Assembly: GCF_029852145.1 (NCBI RefSeq)
Contig: NC_079974.1
Span: 9,036,348 to 9,100,347 of the forward strand
Source of the DNA: Microplitis mediator
Taxonomy: Eukaryota; Arthropoda; Insecta; Hymenoptera; Braconidae
Direction of reading: 5' to 3'
Length of the DNA stretch: 64,000 nucleotides
Shown in pieces: positions 25,432 through 37,479 of the stretch (its first letter is position 1; the number at the start of each line of letters is the position of its first letter). Made by a program: the position numbers and the translations under genes. The notes beneath the pieces were generated by a model, which saw nothing but the letters and a program-made list of their open reading frames with translations, ran no database searches and was not told the DNA's origin.

Positions 25432-25819
25432 ACACAGTAAAAATGGATTTGTCAAAATTAACACATACCGTGTGTAAAACAAACGTTTTACACTCATTTA
25501 TATGTTACTTCAACATGGTGTGAGTGTTGAAAAAAGTTACACACGTATACGTTAAAAATCAAAATTTTCGTAGAATTCTTTTGTGATGGTCGACATTATT
25601 TTTAACATATTTTGTGTGTTGATTTGATAGTAACATATAAAAAGTGCTACTTACAAATAAAATGACATTTTTGTGTCTTAAAAAATCGATCGATTGCGAC
25701 AGTTCAAACAAGATAAACACTGTGTGTTAAATTGACACACAAAATTGTTCAAAAGTCAACACTCAGAATTTTAACACACGTTTTCTCTTACACTTTGACG
25801 ATTCGTTTTTTACTGTGTG
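25432..25819. mobile_element. MITE with CACACAGTAAAAA ends
   Basis: CACACAGTAAAAA at 25432 and TTTTTTACTGTGTG ending at 25819. Internal words such as TTACACACG and GTTAAATTGACACAC are partly mirrored. There is no coding potential. Confidence 0.7.
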
Positions 25820-25847
25820 CCATTTTATGATAGTTTCGCCGTAAAAG

Positions 25848-25992
25848 TACTCTCTGAACATGAATTAGTGAAAATGAGTGCATATTCACTAATTCCAAGT
25901 GCAAACCGAATCACTAATTTCAAAAAGTGGTTCGATTGGCACTCAGAATTAGTGAATATTCACTCAGTTCACTTGTTCATGTTTAAAGAGTA
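25848..25992. mobile_element. Small MITE, about 145 bp
   Basis: TACTCTCTGAACATGAATTAG at the left pairs with CACTTGTTCATGTTTAAAGAG at the right. GAATTAGTGAA/TTCACTAATTC is repeated inside. TA flanks both ends. Confidence 0.6.
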
Positions 25993-26636
25993 AAAAAATC
26001 TCAAAATTAACTCAACTTCGAGCTCCAATAACTTCTGAACAGATGAATTTATCAAAAAATGATAGGAAACGTTTTTTGTAGAGCGTTAAATTTGCTACAA
26101 AAATGTATACTAGGCTTATCTATACAATAAGCCATTGCCAAGTTAAACAATTTCAAACAAAAAATTTTTTTCTTTTCCATGTTATTTGAATGGGAAATCA
26201 AAAATCGACAGAATTTTTATTTTGTCATATATTTTCGATTTGTGGTTGTGCCCAATAACAAAAAATATCAATCCGAAAATAGTCAGAATAGCTTCCTAGG
26301 ACTTTAAAACGTCGGTATCTGATGAAAATTCGATTTCCGAAAATCGCGGCGAAAACAATAGCTTCCTGAATTTTTTTGAAAATCATCGAAAATTTGAGTC
26401 AAAAAAAAATAAGTTTTTGAACTATTCAGGTTTTATAAAAAACAAGCCGCATCAGAACAAATAATATATAGACTTATACATACGTATATCCAAGTTTATT
26501 TCTAAATGCGTCCTTTTTAGTAGATTTCATAAAAATCTAACTATTGTATTTGTCCCCATGATGGAATTTTCGAAAAATTTTGCTACCTCTAAACTGAGTC
26601 AGGAAATACATTCAGTTCAAAAGTTTATATATGTAT

Positions 26637-26639
<3 letters not shown>
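25993..26639. other. Noncoding transposon debris
   Basis: No gene is seen. A partial copy of the 24658-25430 element lies at about 26270-26400, sharing GTCAGAATAGCTTCCTAGGAC-type sequence. The rest is AT-rich. Confidence 0.4.

Positions 26640-26679
<40 letters not shown>
26640..26679. repeat. (CT)n microsatellite before LINE copy 1
   Basis: About 40 bases of CT repeat, directly followed by the 5' region of the first LINE. The second LINE also begins right after a (CT)n tract. Confidence 0.9.
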
Positions 26680-26680
<1 letters not shown>

Positions 26681-26993
26681 GTAAGTACATAAGCACATTA
26701 TTTTTTTCGCTCTGTCTTTAGAACTTGATCCTGCTGTTTTTTGCCTCCGGGCATTTTTTGTTTCAGAGCTATTGCAACCACGAAACTGCAATCTGCAAGC
26801 TGTAATATAAATTTTTTTTATCTGTGCCTTGTGGATTGCTAAAAAATTGAATTAAGCATTTTCAACATTGAAGAGATTAGTTCTCAGTGTCTCGTGTAAA
26901 AGTGGTAGCTTAGAAATCATAGTGACAGCACATGGTAATCAGTTGACTTCAGTTTGTTACTCACTCTGATGGTAAGGTAACATCACTTCGTAG

Positions 26994-27614
26994 TGTTACC
27001 ATAGTGGTATTATCATCTCTGTTGACATCAATTTGTTGTGTTGTACTACAAAATTGCATAGGCTTGTGGTGAAGCCAGAGACCTTGGGCAATAGAGCCTT
27101 GTCATCTTTACAATCGTCTAGTACATCTGAATTGCTTATCTCTGGAATTCCTGACCTGGTAATTAAAAATCTGTCTCCAATTGAAATCTCATCAGCTGTT
27201 CTAAATAACTTAGAGTTACCAAATTTGATTGGTGATGTCCTAACCGTACGTAAATTTGAAAACACGAAAAATTCTAATACCAATCACGATAAGCCTTTGT
27301 CTCATTCTTACTTGGTTTGCCTGAAGTCGTCGCAGATTCGTGATTTTATAATTGATAAGAAACGTAAGTCGAGAAATCTACTAGCAAGTACTGTTTTTCC
27401 TGCTTATGTAGACTCAAACTTCAAAGGACTCATTTATATCAATGAATTTCTTTCCCTGGAAACTCACCGACTTCTACAGCGAACCAAAGAGAAGGCCAAA
27501 ACCAAGAGGTTTAAATATGTTTGGGTTAGAAGTGGACAAGTTTTTGCTAGAAGAGATGATGGCTCTGAAAGATTAACTATAAGCTGTGATTCTGATCTAA
27601 CTAAGCTGGAATAG
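26994..27614 (+). pseudogene. LINE copy 1 ORF1, N terminus lost
   Basis: Open from a TAG at 26991 to a TAG at 27612-27614, with no ATG near the start. The C-terminal half has the ORF1p pattern YINEFLSLETHRLLQ and YVWVRSGQVFARRD, followed by SDLTKLE. This is the RRM-like RNA-binding region of CR1/L2/Jockey ORF1 proteins. Copy 2 ORF1 is about 100 residues longer at the N terminus, so the start has probably been lost here. The protein would coat LINE RNA. Confidence 0.6.
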
Positions 27615-30496
27615 CATTCTGTAGATTCAACTATAAACTCTGTTCAACAAAATTTACCAATAAATATCCTAAGCTTAAATATAAACAGTTTTGTGGGTCA
27701 TATTGCTCAATTCTTAAACCTAGTTGCTATGAAGAAGCCTGATATAATTATTTTAACTGAAACCTGGTTAAAGCCATCTACTGATAATAGTATTTTCTCA
27801 CTTGATGATTATATAGCTGTCCGTAAAGACCGAACTCTGCAACATTCTAACACAGGTCGTTATATTCAAGGTGGTGGTGTTGCTTGTTTAGTTCATAAAT
27901 CACTCAAGGTAAAAATACTTCATATATCATCTTCAGAACATGTAAATCAACCGGAATTTTTTAAAACAGATGTTACTCTAGCTACTGGGACCCATCTCTT
28001 ACTTTGCGGTATTTATAGAAGACCAAAAGGTCTTTTCTTGAATGAATTTTTTGATATTTACGCAAAGCTTGCTCCAAATTTCAAAAATATCATTATAGCT
28101 GGTGATCTAAACTGTAATTTACTTGAAAATAGTTGCACTACTAACCACTTAAAGAACTTTATTGCTGAATCATCATTGTACTGTATTTCCTTTAGTGCTA
28201 CATTTCATAAAAATAATTGTGACTCCTGGTTAGATGTGAATCTGTTAGATAATGAAAGTAAGTTGGCATCTTATACTAAATCTGACTCCCTTTTCATAGA
28301 TGGTCATGATTACTTATTTTGTCAGTATCTTATAAGTAATTCAAATCATTTGGAAAAAAAGATTGCTTTCAGAAATTTAAAGAGCTGTGATCACATAGCC
28401 TTGTCAAATTCATTAGCAAAGTCTCTAAATGTGGGAAATTCGGTTTTTGAACGCTTAGATCCAATTAAACTACTTGATTTGTTTAAAACTGAAATTCTAT
28501 CAACTTTGGATGTATTTGCACCAGTAATTACAAAAAAAATTGTTCGTCATAGTAATCCTTGGTTAACAAAAGAATTAAAAGTGAAGTGCAAAGAACGAGA
28601 TGAAATTTACAAGCAAGCTAGAAGAAATCGAGATCCAAATTTACTTGCTCTTTACAGAGTAAAGAGGAAAAAGCTAAAAGTTGAGTTGAATCGTGCCCGT
28701 GAAATATACTTGAAAACTGCTCTCTCAAAACTACCGCATGGATCAACTGTCTGGAGCAAACTTAAACATCTTGGATTAATTAAATCAAACTCTTCATCAC
28801 CGCTTAATTTCTTCAACGCTTCTGAGCTCAATGACTACTATGCTAATATAGTTAGAAAACATCCACCTTGCAGTAATGGTTTTATAGATCTTTTACCTTT
28901 GACTTGTTCGAGGTTAGTTGAGTGCTCGTTTAAGTGGTCAAAAATTGTCGATGTTACTAAAGCATTACATCTTACGCTCTCTGAATCTAAAGGGAATAGT
29001 CCTGATGGGCTGGATTTAAGATGGCTGAGAGATCATTTTTCACAAATCTCACTCTTTCTCACTGCCTTATTCAACAGATCTCTTGACACCTGTACTTTTC
29101 CCGAGGTTTGGAAGACCATTTATATAATACCATTAAACAAAGTGACACCGCCTAGATCTCCGTTGGACACTACGCCGATTGCAAATTTATCTCATTTAGC
29201 AAAAGTTTTTGAGAGAATTATTGCAAGTCAAGTGGTAGCTTACCGGGAGGGTAATGACTTGTTTGATCCACTTCAGTCTGGATTTCGCAAACATCACAGT
29301 ACGCAGTCTGCATTGCTAAAGCTCACTGATGACAAGCTATGGATAAAAATCAAGTGACCTTGCTGGTTCTATTTGACCTAAGCAAGGCGTTTGACTACGT
29401 GGATCCAAAAACTATATTTATTGCACTTTTTGAGCTTGGTTTTTCAATTGAAGTAATAACTTCGTTTTCCTCTTACTTATCAAATCGATCTCAATCATTA
29501 TTGAATGATTTAGGAATCCCAATAAGATTTCTGAAAACGTCATCAGGAGTCCCTCAAGGCTCTGTCCTGAGACCGATATTATTCCTAATTGTTATGAATT
29601 CCGTGGTCAAACAGTTAGTATCTTGCAAGCATGGATTGTTTGCTGATGACAAATATATCTATCGGCACTGTTATATTTATCAGCTTCAAGAAGCAGCCAG
29701 GCAGGTCACTGTTGATGCTCAAGCAGTTGCAGATTGGGCGAAGCAGCATGGTTTAGAGATAAACTTGTCAAAGACGAAAGCTATGATCTTGGGTTCGAGT
29801 AGTAAATTAAGGCAAATTCAAGCTATAGATGTTCTTCCTACTATAGTAAATGGTATTGTAATACCCTATGTTGAATTAACTAAATGCTTAGGGATATATT
29901 TAAGCCAGAACTTATCTTGGAACAATCATGTCGCACAAATTTCCAGCAAAGTTAACTCAGCTCTCCATAGTCTTAAAGTCAGGAAGAACATTTTTACTGT
30001 TGAGATCAGGAAGTTATTGGTATCAGCAACCATCTTACCTCTCATTGATTACTGCTCTGTTGTACTCACTGATTGTACTTTTGAAAATGATCTAAAATTG
30101 CAGCGTGCAATAAATGCTTTGATAAGGTTCATTTTTTATTTAAAAAAAGATGAACATATCACCCCGTATCGCCGAGAACTTGGATGGTTATCAGTCAAAT
30201 ACCGCAGGCTGTATTTTTTAGTATGCTACTTTTATAAGCTACTAGATGTCGGCAAACCTCGGTATTTACGTGATCAATTTGTTGAAGAGACTGATGTTAA
30301 GCGTTCAAAAAGACTGGCGGCTAAGAGACATTCGTCATTTAAATTGCCAAATTTCACCACTACTTATCTTGAAAAATCTTTTTTGGTAACTGTGATAAGG
30401 ATGTGGGAGGAATTACCTGGTGAGATAGTAAATTCTTGTAGCTTAGAAGTATTTAAAAATAAAGTGTTCGACTATCTCTTGAATTTGGATCATTGA
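27615..30496 (+). pseudogene. LINE copy 1 ORF2: AP endonuclease and reverse transcriptase, frameshifted
   Basis: The frame continues directly past the ORF1 TAG without an ATG. The endonuclease begins with ILSLNINSF, then TETWLKP and GDLNCNL. RT follows, with FDLSKAFDYVD (motif A), SGVPQGSVL (motif B) and LFADDKYIY (FADD in place of YADD). A frameshift at 29339-29357 splits the RT fingers from motif A. The C-terminal thumb region ends at TGA 30494-30496. The first ATG inside the frame, in LVAMKKPD, would remove the endonuclease N-terminal catalytic Asn strand. Confidence 0.8.
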
Positions 30497-30549
30497 CTTT
30501 TCAACTACAAATTTTTTATCTTGAGTTATAACAAATACTGTTTTAAATT

Positions 30550-32230
30550 TCGCGACGGAGACGCGAATTATCCCAGTACTGTATGCGGTCACCCACGTGT
30601 AAAACAAAAAAAATTATAATGTCGAAGTCCGGAAAAATAAAATATTGATAAATCTTACTTCAATTAAATTTTAACTTTTTAAATAAATAATAAGGTTATT
30701 AAATTGCAAATAAAAAAAAATAAGGTGTGCCTGGACCAGCTCCTCAGGCTGGGTTAGTGCACGTAGGCGCCAGACCGTTTCTCAAAAACGGACAAAATAT
30801 TTTATCAGGGGGAAATTCGCGAGGATAAATCCGAGCGAGTATAGCCAGTAACAAGGCGGATAAATCGAATGAAATAATAAAAAAAAAGAAATAATCAGAA
30901 AAGAAAATAATAAGCACAGTTAAATATATATTAAATGATAAAATAAATTAAATATAGCAGGAAAAGACCCAGGCAAATAAATACAGAGTATTTCCCCGAG
31001 AATTGTTGGATCCAATTATTTATAAAAAATTATCAAGAATCTCTGATACAATATATTGCTTATTAATATAAATTATACTCGTCAATAAACCCCTGGGGGC
31101 AGAATCTATATAATCCAAAGAAAATTTTGAATTTAAATCCAATATATAATATAAAGATATTATAATAATAATTCACTCAAACAAAATAAACAAAATGTCA
31201 ATAAAAAAATTATCACCACCTCGAACCTTGGGTTACCCCTTTACACTATATAAGGGGAGAAAGATACGGCACACACTCACTCTCAATATAAATTTCCAGA
31301 AAATTATTACATAAAATACTTTAAATAAATAATTATTCCTCTGTCCGTAATTATTTATAATTAAAAATATAATATAAATTATTTGTAATAAATAATTATT
31401 CCTCTTTCAATAATTATTTATAATTAAAAAAATATAATTTCAATTACTTGTCCACTGGGGTATACAAAAAGAAAAATATAAATAATAATTCGGGACTAAT
31501 TAATTAAATACTAATAGTAACTATATTAAATAATAATAATAATTCCACTTTATAATTATTATTGGCTCAGGAATTTTTCCTCTGAATTATTACGTCGTCC
31601 CTCAGGAATTTTCTTAGCCGGTGTATAGCTATAGCTATAGGTATAGATATATGTAGCTATTGATATACGTAACTATCGATACATCTATACAGCGAACTAC
31701 CGCAACCGCGCAATTTCCAATATTAAATCGTAAATTAAACAAAATACACTTAATTTATTATCCCCAGTTCCGTTTATATATAAAAATGTATCATTCAGGG
31801 GGTAGCGAAATATAAAATCAGTCGAATTATTCGCGTCGTGATTGCCAACAATTCCCGGGGAGGTTACAGGTAACAATGCATGGAGAGAAATCAAAGTACT
31901 TACTAATTACTGCTTCAACTTCCAAAGAAATAGCCTGATAACCACGTATCCGGTGAATTTAACAAATAACTTTTCATTAGTTAGACCGCAAACAACGACA
32001 AAATTAATTAATAGATCAAAACGTGTTGACAACGTAAAATGAGAAACAGCGTCTGCTCAGTATCACTTTCCGTACCTTTCTGAGTACTTAATGGGCCGGC
32101 CACTTGTTGGCCACCCACGTGGCGCAACAATCGCCCTTAATTATTATTATCATTGTTACCTAGCCCCGGGCCTTTGAATTAATTAAATAAATTATAAGAA
32201 CATTTTTACCCCACCTGAATGATACATAAT

Positions 32231-32273
<43 letters not shown>

Positions 32274-32769
32274 TATTTATTTATACCAGAATAATAATCG
32301 TAAAACATATATATAATTAAATAATAATTATTTAACACATGTCACCCGCGTCGATATTGCAGGAGAAAATATTGATTTTCCCCTCCTCTGCGGTCAATAT
32401 TTCTCATCTCCTCAATACCTGGACATGAAATTAAATCGAAATAAAATAAAAATAATAATTGGGGCATGATGTGACCACACATTATGTCCCCTGAATAACG
32501 CCAAATCATAAATATTCCCTTATAAATAATTAATATTAAATATAATTATTTTTAAATTGAAAAGTAAAATTTTTGCACACACGTGCTCTCAGTCATACCG
32601 CGCGCATGCGCGAGCAAACGCTGTCTCACCGGCGTGGCAACGAAATGCCCGCGTAACCATTCAAATTTGAACTTAAATATTATTTTTATTACTTATTCCT
32701 AATTAATTATTAATTTATTTGAATGGCTACGTGACAGAGTAATGATAAATATTAATATGTCTTATAAAC
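30550..32769. other. Unclassified insertion in the LINE 3' region
   Basis: About 2.2 kb with no ORF of note. It contains GGCGCCAGACCG, a TAGCTATAGCTATAGG run (31627-31660), a tandem duplication around TAATAAATAATTATTCCTCT (31320-31450), a (TA)n tract (32236-32272) and the GC-rich patch CGCGCATGCGCG (32601-32612). CCACCCACGTGG-like words occur at both sides (30592 and 32110). No clear terminal repeats were found. Confidence 0.4.
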
Positions 32770-33031
32770 GGTTTCGACCTGTTCTTAGTCTTTATACTAG
32801 CAAGTGTAAATAAATTAGTGGAGTTTACCAGTAAAATGAATGTTATAGTTTATTATAGTTGAATCTATATTTGTTTATTAGTTAAATCATACGATTTAAC
32901 ATCTAAAGTTCTTATTTTTGTTACTTTTAATGTACTTACATTTCACATTCTTATTTTGTTCAACTTTTGTATTTTGTATTTATGTAAATTGTCATTTGGC
33001 CTGTGCCTTGGCATAATAAAATCTAATCAAT

Positions 33032-33034
<3 letters not shown>

Positions 33035-33114
<80 letters not shown>

Positions 33115-33139
33115 TCTCCCTCTCTCTCTCTCTCTCTCT
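33035..33139. repeat. (TC)n microsatellite between the LINEs
   Basis: About 105 bases of almost pure TC. It lies between a LINE 3' end ending in AATCAATCAATC and the 5' end of LINE copy 2. Confidence 0.95.
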
Positions 33140-33547
33140 GTAAGTATTACAGTGTGTGTTTTTTTGTGCTCTATCTTTTGGTGCTCGATTCTGCATAATT
33201 TGCCCCCGGGCATTTTCTGTTTTAGTTACTCTGCTTGCCTTAATAGCAGGTCTCGCTTGTGAGATATTATTAATTACTTTTTGAGGCCTGTTTTATACTT
33301 ATTTCATCAATTTTCTTTTGGGTTTCTGGATTTTGAGGTTGGTGTTTATTTTTTATTATCCATCTGCTTATGCTACTGGAGCGCCATCTATAGTGGGTTT
33401 GCCATACTTGTGACACCTCATTTAAGTGAGAATAGTAGCTAAGCGCCATCTGCAGTGAGCTGGTTGTACTCTGATCCAAACTGATTGTAATTCTTCAAGA
33501 TCGATATAAGTACAATCAACCAACGCCATCTTGAGTAACTTTGTAAT

Positions 33548-34453
33548 ATGGATGGTATTGATCATATTGATTCTGACTCCTCGGATAAGTCATTCAGTTC
33601 ATCTAAGCGCGGCAGACCACGTGATGATCGGGAACTTATGCCACCTCCTAAAAAACCAACTGGTCGTCAGCCTCCTATTGTCACGATTGCAGCAGGTATT
33701 AATTCAATAAACGAAGTACTTGAAGTTCATAGCAATCTATTAAAAGAACTGCCTAGTATAAATGATAAGCTGGAAGCCTATAATCATGATATTTCTGAAC
33801 TTAAAAAATCAACTTCAGAGCTTAAGTCGGAAAACACTGAGTTCAAAGCTGTGCTATCTGATGTCATTTCTCGACTTGATAGGCTCGAGCAAACCTCTGT
33901 TGCTGGATCATCATCTACTTCTAATTCACAAATGACCTTATTGACTGCTGCTCCAGTACTTGCTACTTTCAATTTCAATGTGCCTGGTCTTGACTCCTCT
34001 AATGTCAGATGCTTGAGACGCGAAGCAGTTTCGAATGTACCACCCTCAACATCTTCGGATACTCCTGCTTTGTTACGGCCACCTAGCTCTGCGAGTAACA
34101 AACGTATTTCTATTGCCATCAAGTGCGCTGATGTGATTACTGTGTCTAGGATCATCAATGCCAAGAAGAAGTATGGTCAACTCAAGTGGACGGCAGTTAC
34201 CGGCCTACCTGCTAACAGTGATCTGAAACTTATTCTGTACAGTGATTTTAGTATTTATGTTAATGAGCTTTTAACCAGCAGAACTTTTAAGCTTCTTGGC
34301 GAATCGAAAAAATTGCTGAAACCGCTGGGATTTAAATACATCTGGGCCAAAAATGACACGATCTTTGCCAAGCTCAATGACCATGCACTTGTCCACATCA
34401 TTTCATCTCAAAGTGACATTAATAAGCTATTGCAGCTTCACCCAAAAAACTAA
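33548..34453 (+). CDS. LINE copy 2 ORF1 protein
   Basis: 301 codons from ATG 33548 to TAA 34451-34453. The N terminus is basic and Pro-rich (SKRGRPRDDRELMPPPKKP). Residues about 55-115 form a coiled coil (INDKLEAYNHDISELKKST). Residues about 180-300 resemble the RRM-like C-terminal ORF1 domain, with LLKPLGFKYIWAKNDTIFA aligned to the copy 1 YVWVR block. It would bind LINE RNA as a multimer. It ends in Pro-Lys-Asn, whose codons form a frameshift-type heptamer. Confidence 0.75.
   Translation: MDGIDHIDSDSSDKSFSSSKRGRPRDDRELMPPPKKPTGRQPPIVTIAAGINSINEVLEVHSNLLKELPSINDKLEAYNHDISELKKSTSELKSENTEFKAVLSDVISRLDRLEQTSVAGSSSTSNSQMTLLTAAPVLATFNFNVPGLDSSNVRCLRREAVSNVPPSTSSDTPALLRPPSSASNKRISIAIKCADVITVSRIINAKKKYGQLKWTAVTGLPANSDLKLILYSDFSIYVNELLTSRTFKLLGESKKLLKPLGFKYIWAKNDTIFAKLNDHALVHIISSQSDINKLLQLHPKN
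34444..34450 (+). promoter_or_regulatory. Candidate -1 frameshift site A AAA AAC
   Basis: In the ORF1 frame the codons read CCA AAA AAC TAA. A_AAA_AAC is a canonical X_XXY_YYZ heptamer and sits next to the ORF1 stop. ORF2 lies in the -1 frame and is open from codon CTA at 34450. No AUG precedes the endonuclease N terminus. Confidence 0.55.
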
Positions 34454-37400
34454 TAGCGAGTTTATCTACAGGTGGTCCCCGTGTATCTAATACCACTGAC
34501 CACTTTGTTCTGCGTGCTTGCTGTGTCAACATCAACTCACTACGTGCTAACTTATGTGTCTTGCAGCAGTATTTGGCCAATGAACCTTTGTACCATGTCA
34601 TTGTGGTTACTGAAACTTGGCTCAGCAACTTAATTGATGACACGGTTGTCAGCTTGCCGGATTATTGTATTGTCAGAAACGATCGGAACACGCATGGGGG
34701 TGGCATTGCTATATACTACCACAAATCTCTACACTTAACTGTCATTCTCAAGCAACCGATAATCTGGACTGGTCCACCTGGTCTACCTGAAATTCTGCTG
34801 TGCAAGTTAAACATCAATGGTTCTCAACCTGTCTTCATCGCAGCTATATACCGACCACCGCACGCTCCTTTTTCGCTGCACAATGATCTAGCAACAGTTA
34901 TTGCTTCAGCCATGGAGGGTTTTAGCCATAAAATCATTTGTGGTGACTTTAATGCTGACCAACTGTCATCCAGTGATGATGCTGATTATCTTAGATCTTT
35001 CTTACATATGAATTCTCTGAAGCTCATCGATCACGGCTTCACTCATGTTACATCGCGATCACAAACCTGGCTTGATCTATGCATGGTTGATGAACTTGAC
35101 ACGGTTGTATCATGGGGCAAATCTGATCGTCCTCTGGGTGCGGGTCATCACTTGGTCTCTATTGCTGTTCAACTAACTGCTAAAGCTCCATCGCCCAAAG
35201 TAATTTTGTCTCGAAAACTTGACTTACTCTCTACACAACCTGCTATTGAGTCACTACGCAGTGGGGACTGGTCATGGGTCTCATCACCAGATCTGTCAGC
35301 TGATCAATTGGCATCTAGACTCACCCAACAACTTATGACACATGTTGATGAGTATGCACCAGTTCGTAAAATCACTGTCAACTCACTCAAAACTGCTCCG
35401 TGGATCTCGAAGGACTTTGATGACTCTGAGCGGCGTGTTCGAGCTATCTATAGACGCTTTCAACGGCACAAAAGACATGATGACTTGTTGCATTATCGTG
35501 CTGCTCGTGATATCCATCGCTCTCAACTTAATCGTGCTAGAGCTGATTATTATGCCAATCGTCTAAAGGGCCTATCTAGTAGTGCAATGTGGCTGGAGCT
35601 GCGGAAGCTCGGTTTGCTCAAGGACACTAGTCCTAAGCCCCTTGCCGTTGATCCCACTGAACTTAACATGACTTTCGCGGCCATATCCCAGTCATGTACA
35701 GTATATCACTTCACAGAACCAGCAATCAAATCAGGTTTGCAACCTGAGCTACTATTTAAAGAGACCAATGCAGATGAAGTTCGTAAAATCTTATCCTCTG
35801 TAAGCACTGATGCAGTTGGAGCCGATTGAATATCTAGAAAGATGCTGTTGGCTATCTTACCTATGGTCCTGGATCACATTACGTGTATCTTTAATGCGTC
35901 TTTAACTAGCAATACCTTTCCTGATGCTTGGAAAAGGGCTATAATAGTGCCAGTCAACAAGGTCTCGACACCTTCAACACCTAATGACTATCGGCCGATT
36001 GCTTTGCTACCTATTTTGGGTAAGGTATTGGAAAGGGTTGTCTTTAATCAGATATCGCTGTATCTTGGTCAATATAATTTACTTGATCCACTCCAATGCG
36101 GCTTCCGCACTGGACATAGCACTCGAACAGCCTTGCTAAAGCTGCTTAATGACGTGAGATACAATATGGATAAGCGTATGGTCACCATTCTGGTTCTCTT
36201 CGATTTTTCCAAGGCCTTTGACACAGTTGTTCCTGCACTGCTAATACGCAAGCTGATAACAATCGGATTTTCTTCGTCTGCTGCCTACTGGATCATGTCC
36301 TATGTCTCTGGAAGAGAGCAAGCTGTAAAGCACGATGGTGGTAAACTTACTGACTGGATTCGTACTAATATTGGTGTTCCACAGGGTTCAATCCTTGGAC
36401 CTCTGCTATTTTCACTCTTCATCAATGATATTGGCTCTTGTATTCATTGGTGCAAAAGACTGCTGTATGCGGATGATCTCCAGATCTATCTACCGTGTTA
36501 CCCACGGGATATGGATGATTGTATTGCCAAGATCAATGAGGACATTGCTCGTATCAAGCAAGGGGCCACCTCGAATGAACTCAAATTAAATCTGGGCAAG
36601 ACTAAAGCCATAATCCTCGGGTCCAGACCTTTTATCAACTCTATTGACACCTCTGCTTTCAAACTTGGCTGTGACGGTATCAATGTTGAGTCCGTTTCAT
36701 CGGTGCGCAACCTGGGAGTCATCCTGGATTCCAAACTTACCTTTGCAGATCATGTGAAGCATGTGGCTGCCAAGATTAACTCAGCGCTCTATGGCTTGTG
36801 TGGCTTGCGTACTTTCACTGATGTGAATACTCGCAAGAACCTGGTAAATGCCTTAGTTCTGCCACACGTCAACTACTGTTCAGCAGTCCTGCATGGCATT
36901 GGGTCGATCTTGGACACCAAGCTCCAGAGAATAGTCCACAAGAGTATTAGATTTGTTCTGGGACTTCCGTGGGACTCTCCTATCACTCAAGCTAGAGTTG
37001 ACCTCGGCTGGCTATCAGTTGGACAAGCAAGATCTCGTTCCTTAATTATTGCGGTTAGGAATGCTTATCTATACCATCGGCCACCATATCTGACTGATCT
37101 GCTACTTGCTCATGTTCCTGCTAGACCACTACGTAGCCAACTTCCAGCATCTACTCTTGTTGTACCCAACCATCGAACTGATGCCTACAGAGCTGCCTTT
37201 TCTATTGCTGGACCTTATCTGTGGAACGATCTTCCTGACTCCCTGAAACAAACTCAGAGCACATCGGCATTCAAGACTGCCCTACATAACTGGCTTTTAC
37301 AGCAAGAAACTCTCTCTCTCTCTCTCTCATACACAGAAAAAAAAGTTTTCTTGAGTCAAGAAAATATTTTGGAAGACAAATGTTTTCGGGAACCAAGTCA

Positions 37401-37479
37401 AGATTTTCTTGAGCTAAGAGAATTTGTCTTGGTTAAAAAAAAATTCGTCTTGGTTGAAGAAGATTTGTACTTTATGTGA
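34450..37479 (+). pseudogene. LINE copy 2 ORF2: endonuclease-reverse transcriptase with one stop
   Basis: Open in the -1 frame of ORF1 from 34450. A TGA at 35827-35829, right after GAD, is the only break. The AP endonuclease carries VNINSLRANL, TETWLSN, GDFNAD and AGHH. RT carries FDFSKAFDTV (motif A), GVPQGSILGPLLF (motif B) and LLYADDLQIYL (catalytic YADD), then a thumb/C-terminal region ending near HNWLLQQ. The remaining codons to 37479 read through (TC)n and a MITE and are not LINE sequence. The enzyme would nick target DNA and prime cDNA synthesis there. Confidence 0.85.

Larger units (their letters stand above)
26680..33034 (+). mobile_element. LINE copy 1 (CR1/L2/Jockey type), interrupted in the 3' region
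   Basis: The 5' region (CCTCCGGGCATTTT..GTTTCAG) matches that of copy 2 at 33190. ORF1 and a broken ORF2 follow. A LINE-like 3' end, with GGCCTGTGCCTTGGCATAAT and then AATCAATCAATC, lies at 32770-33034, after about 2.2 kb of unrelated sequence starting near 30550. The simplest reading is one copy with a later insertion in its 3' UTR. The 3' fragment could also belong to a separate copy. Confidence 0.6.
33140..37329 (+). mobile_element. LINE copy 2 (CR1/L2/Jockey type), almost intact
   Basis: Starts right after (TC)n, has complete ORF1 and ORF2 (one nonsense codon), and runs straight into another short (TC)n tract at 37313-37328 with almost no 3' UTR. Compared with copy 1, the 3' UTR is missing. 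The (TC)n tail is interrupted by a MITE at 37330-37555 and resumes as TCTCTC. Confidence 0.85.

Noticed and set aside
32956..33213. Ser/Leu and Arg/Glu repeat ORFs
   Set aside because: They are translations of the (TC)n tract on both strands.
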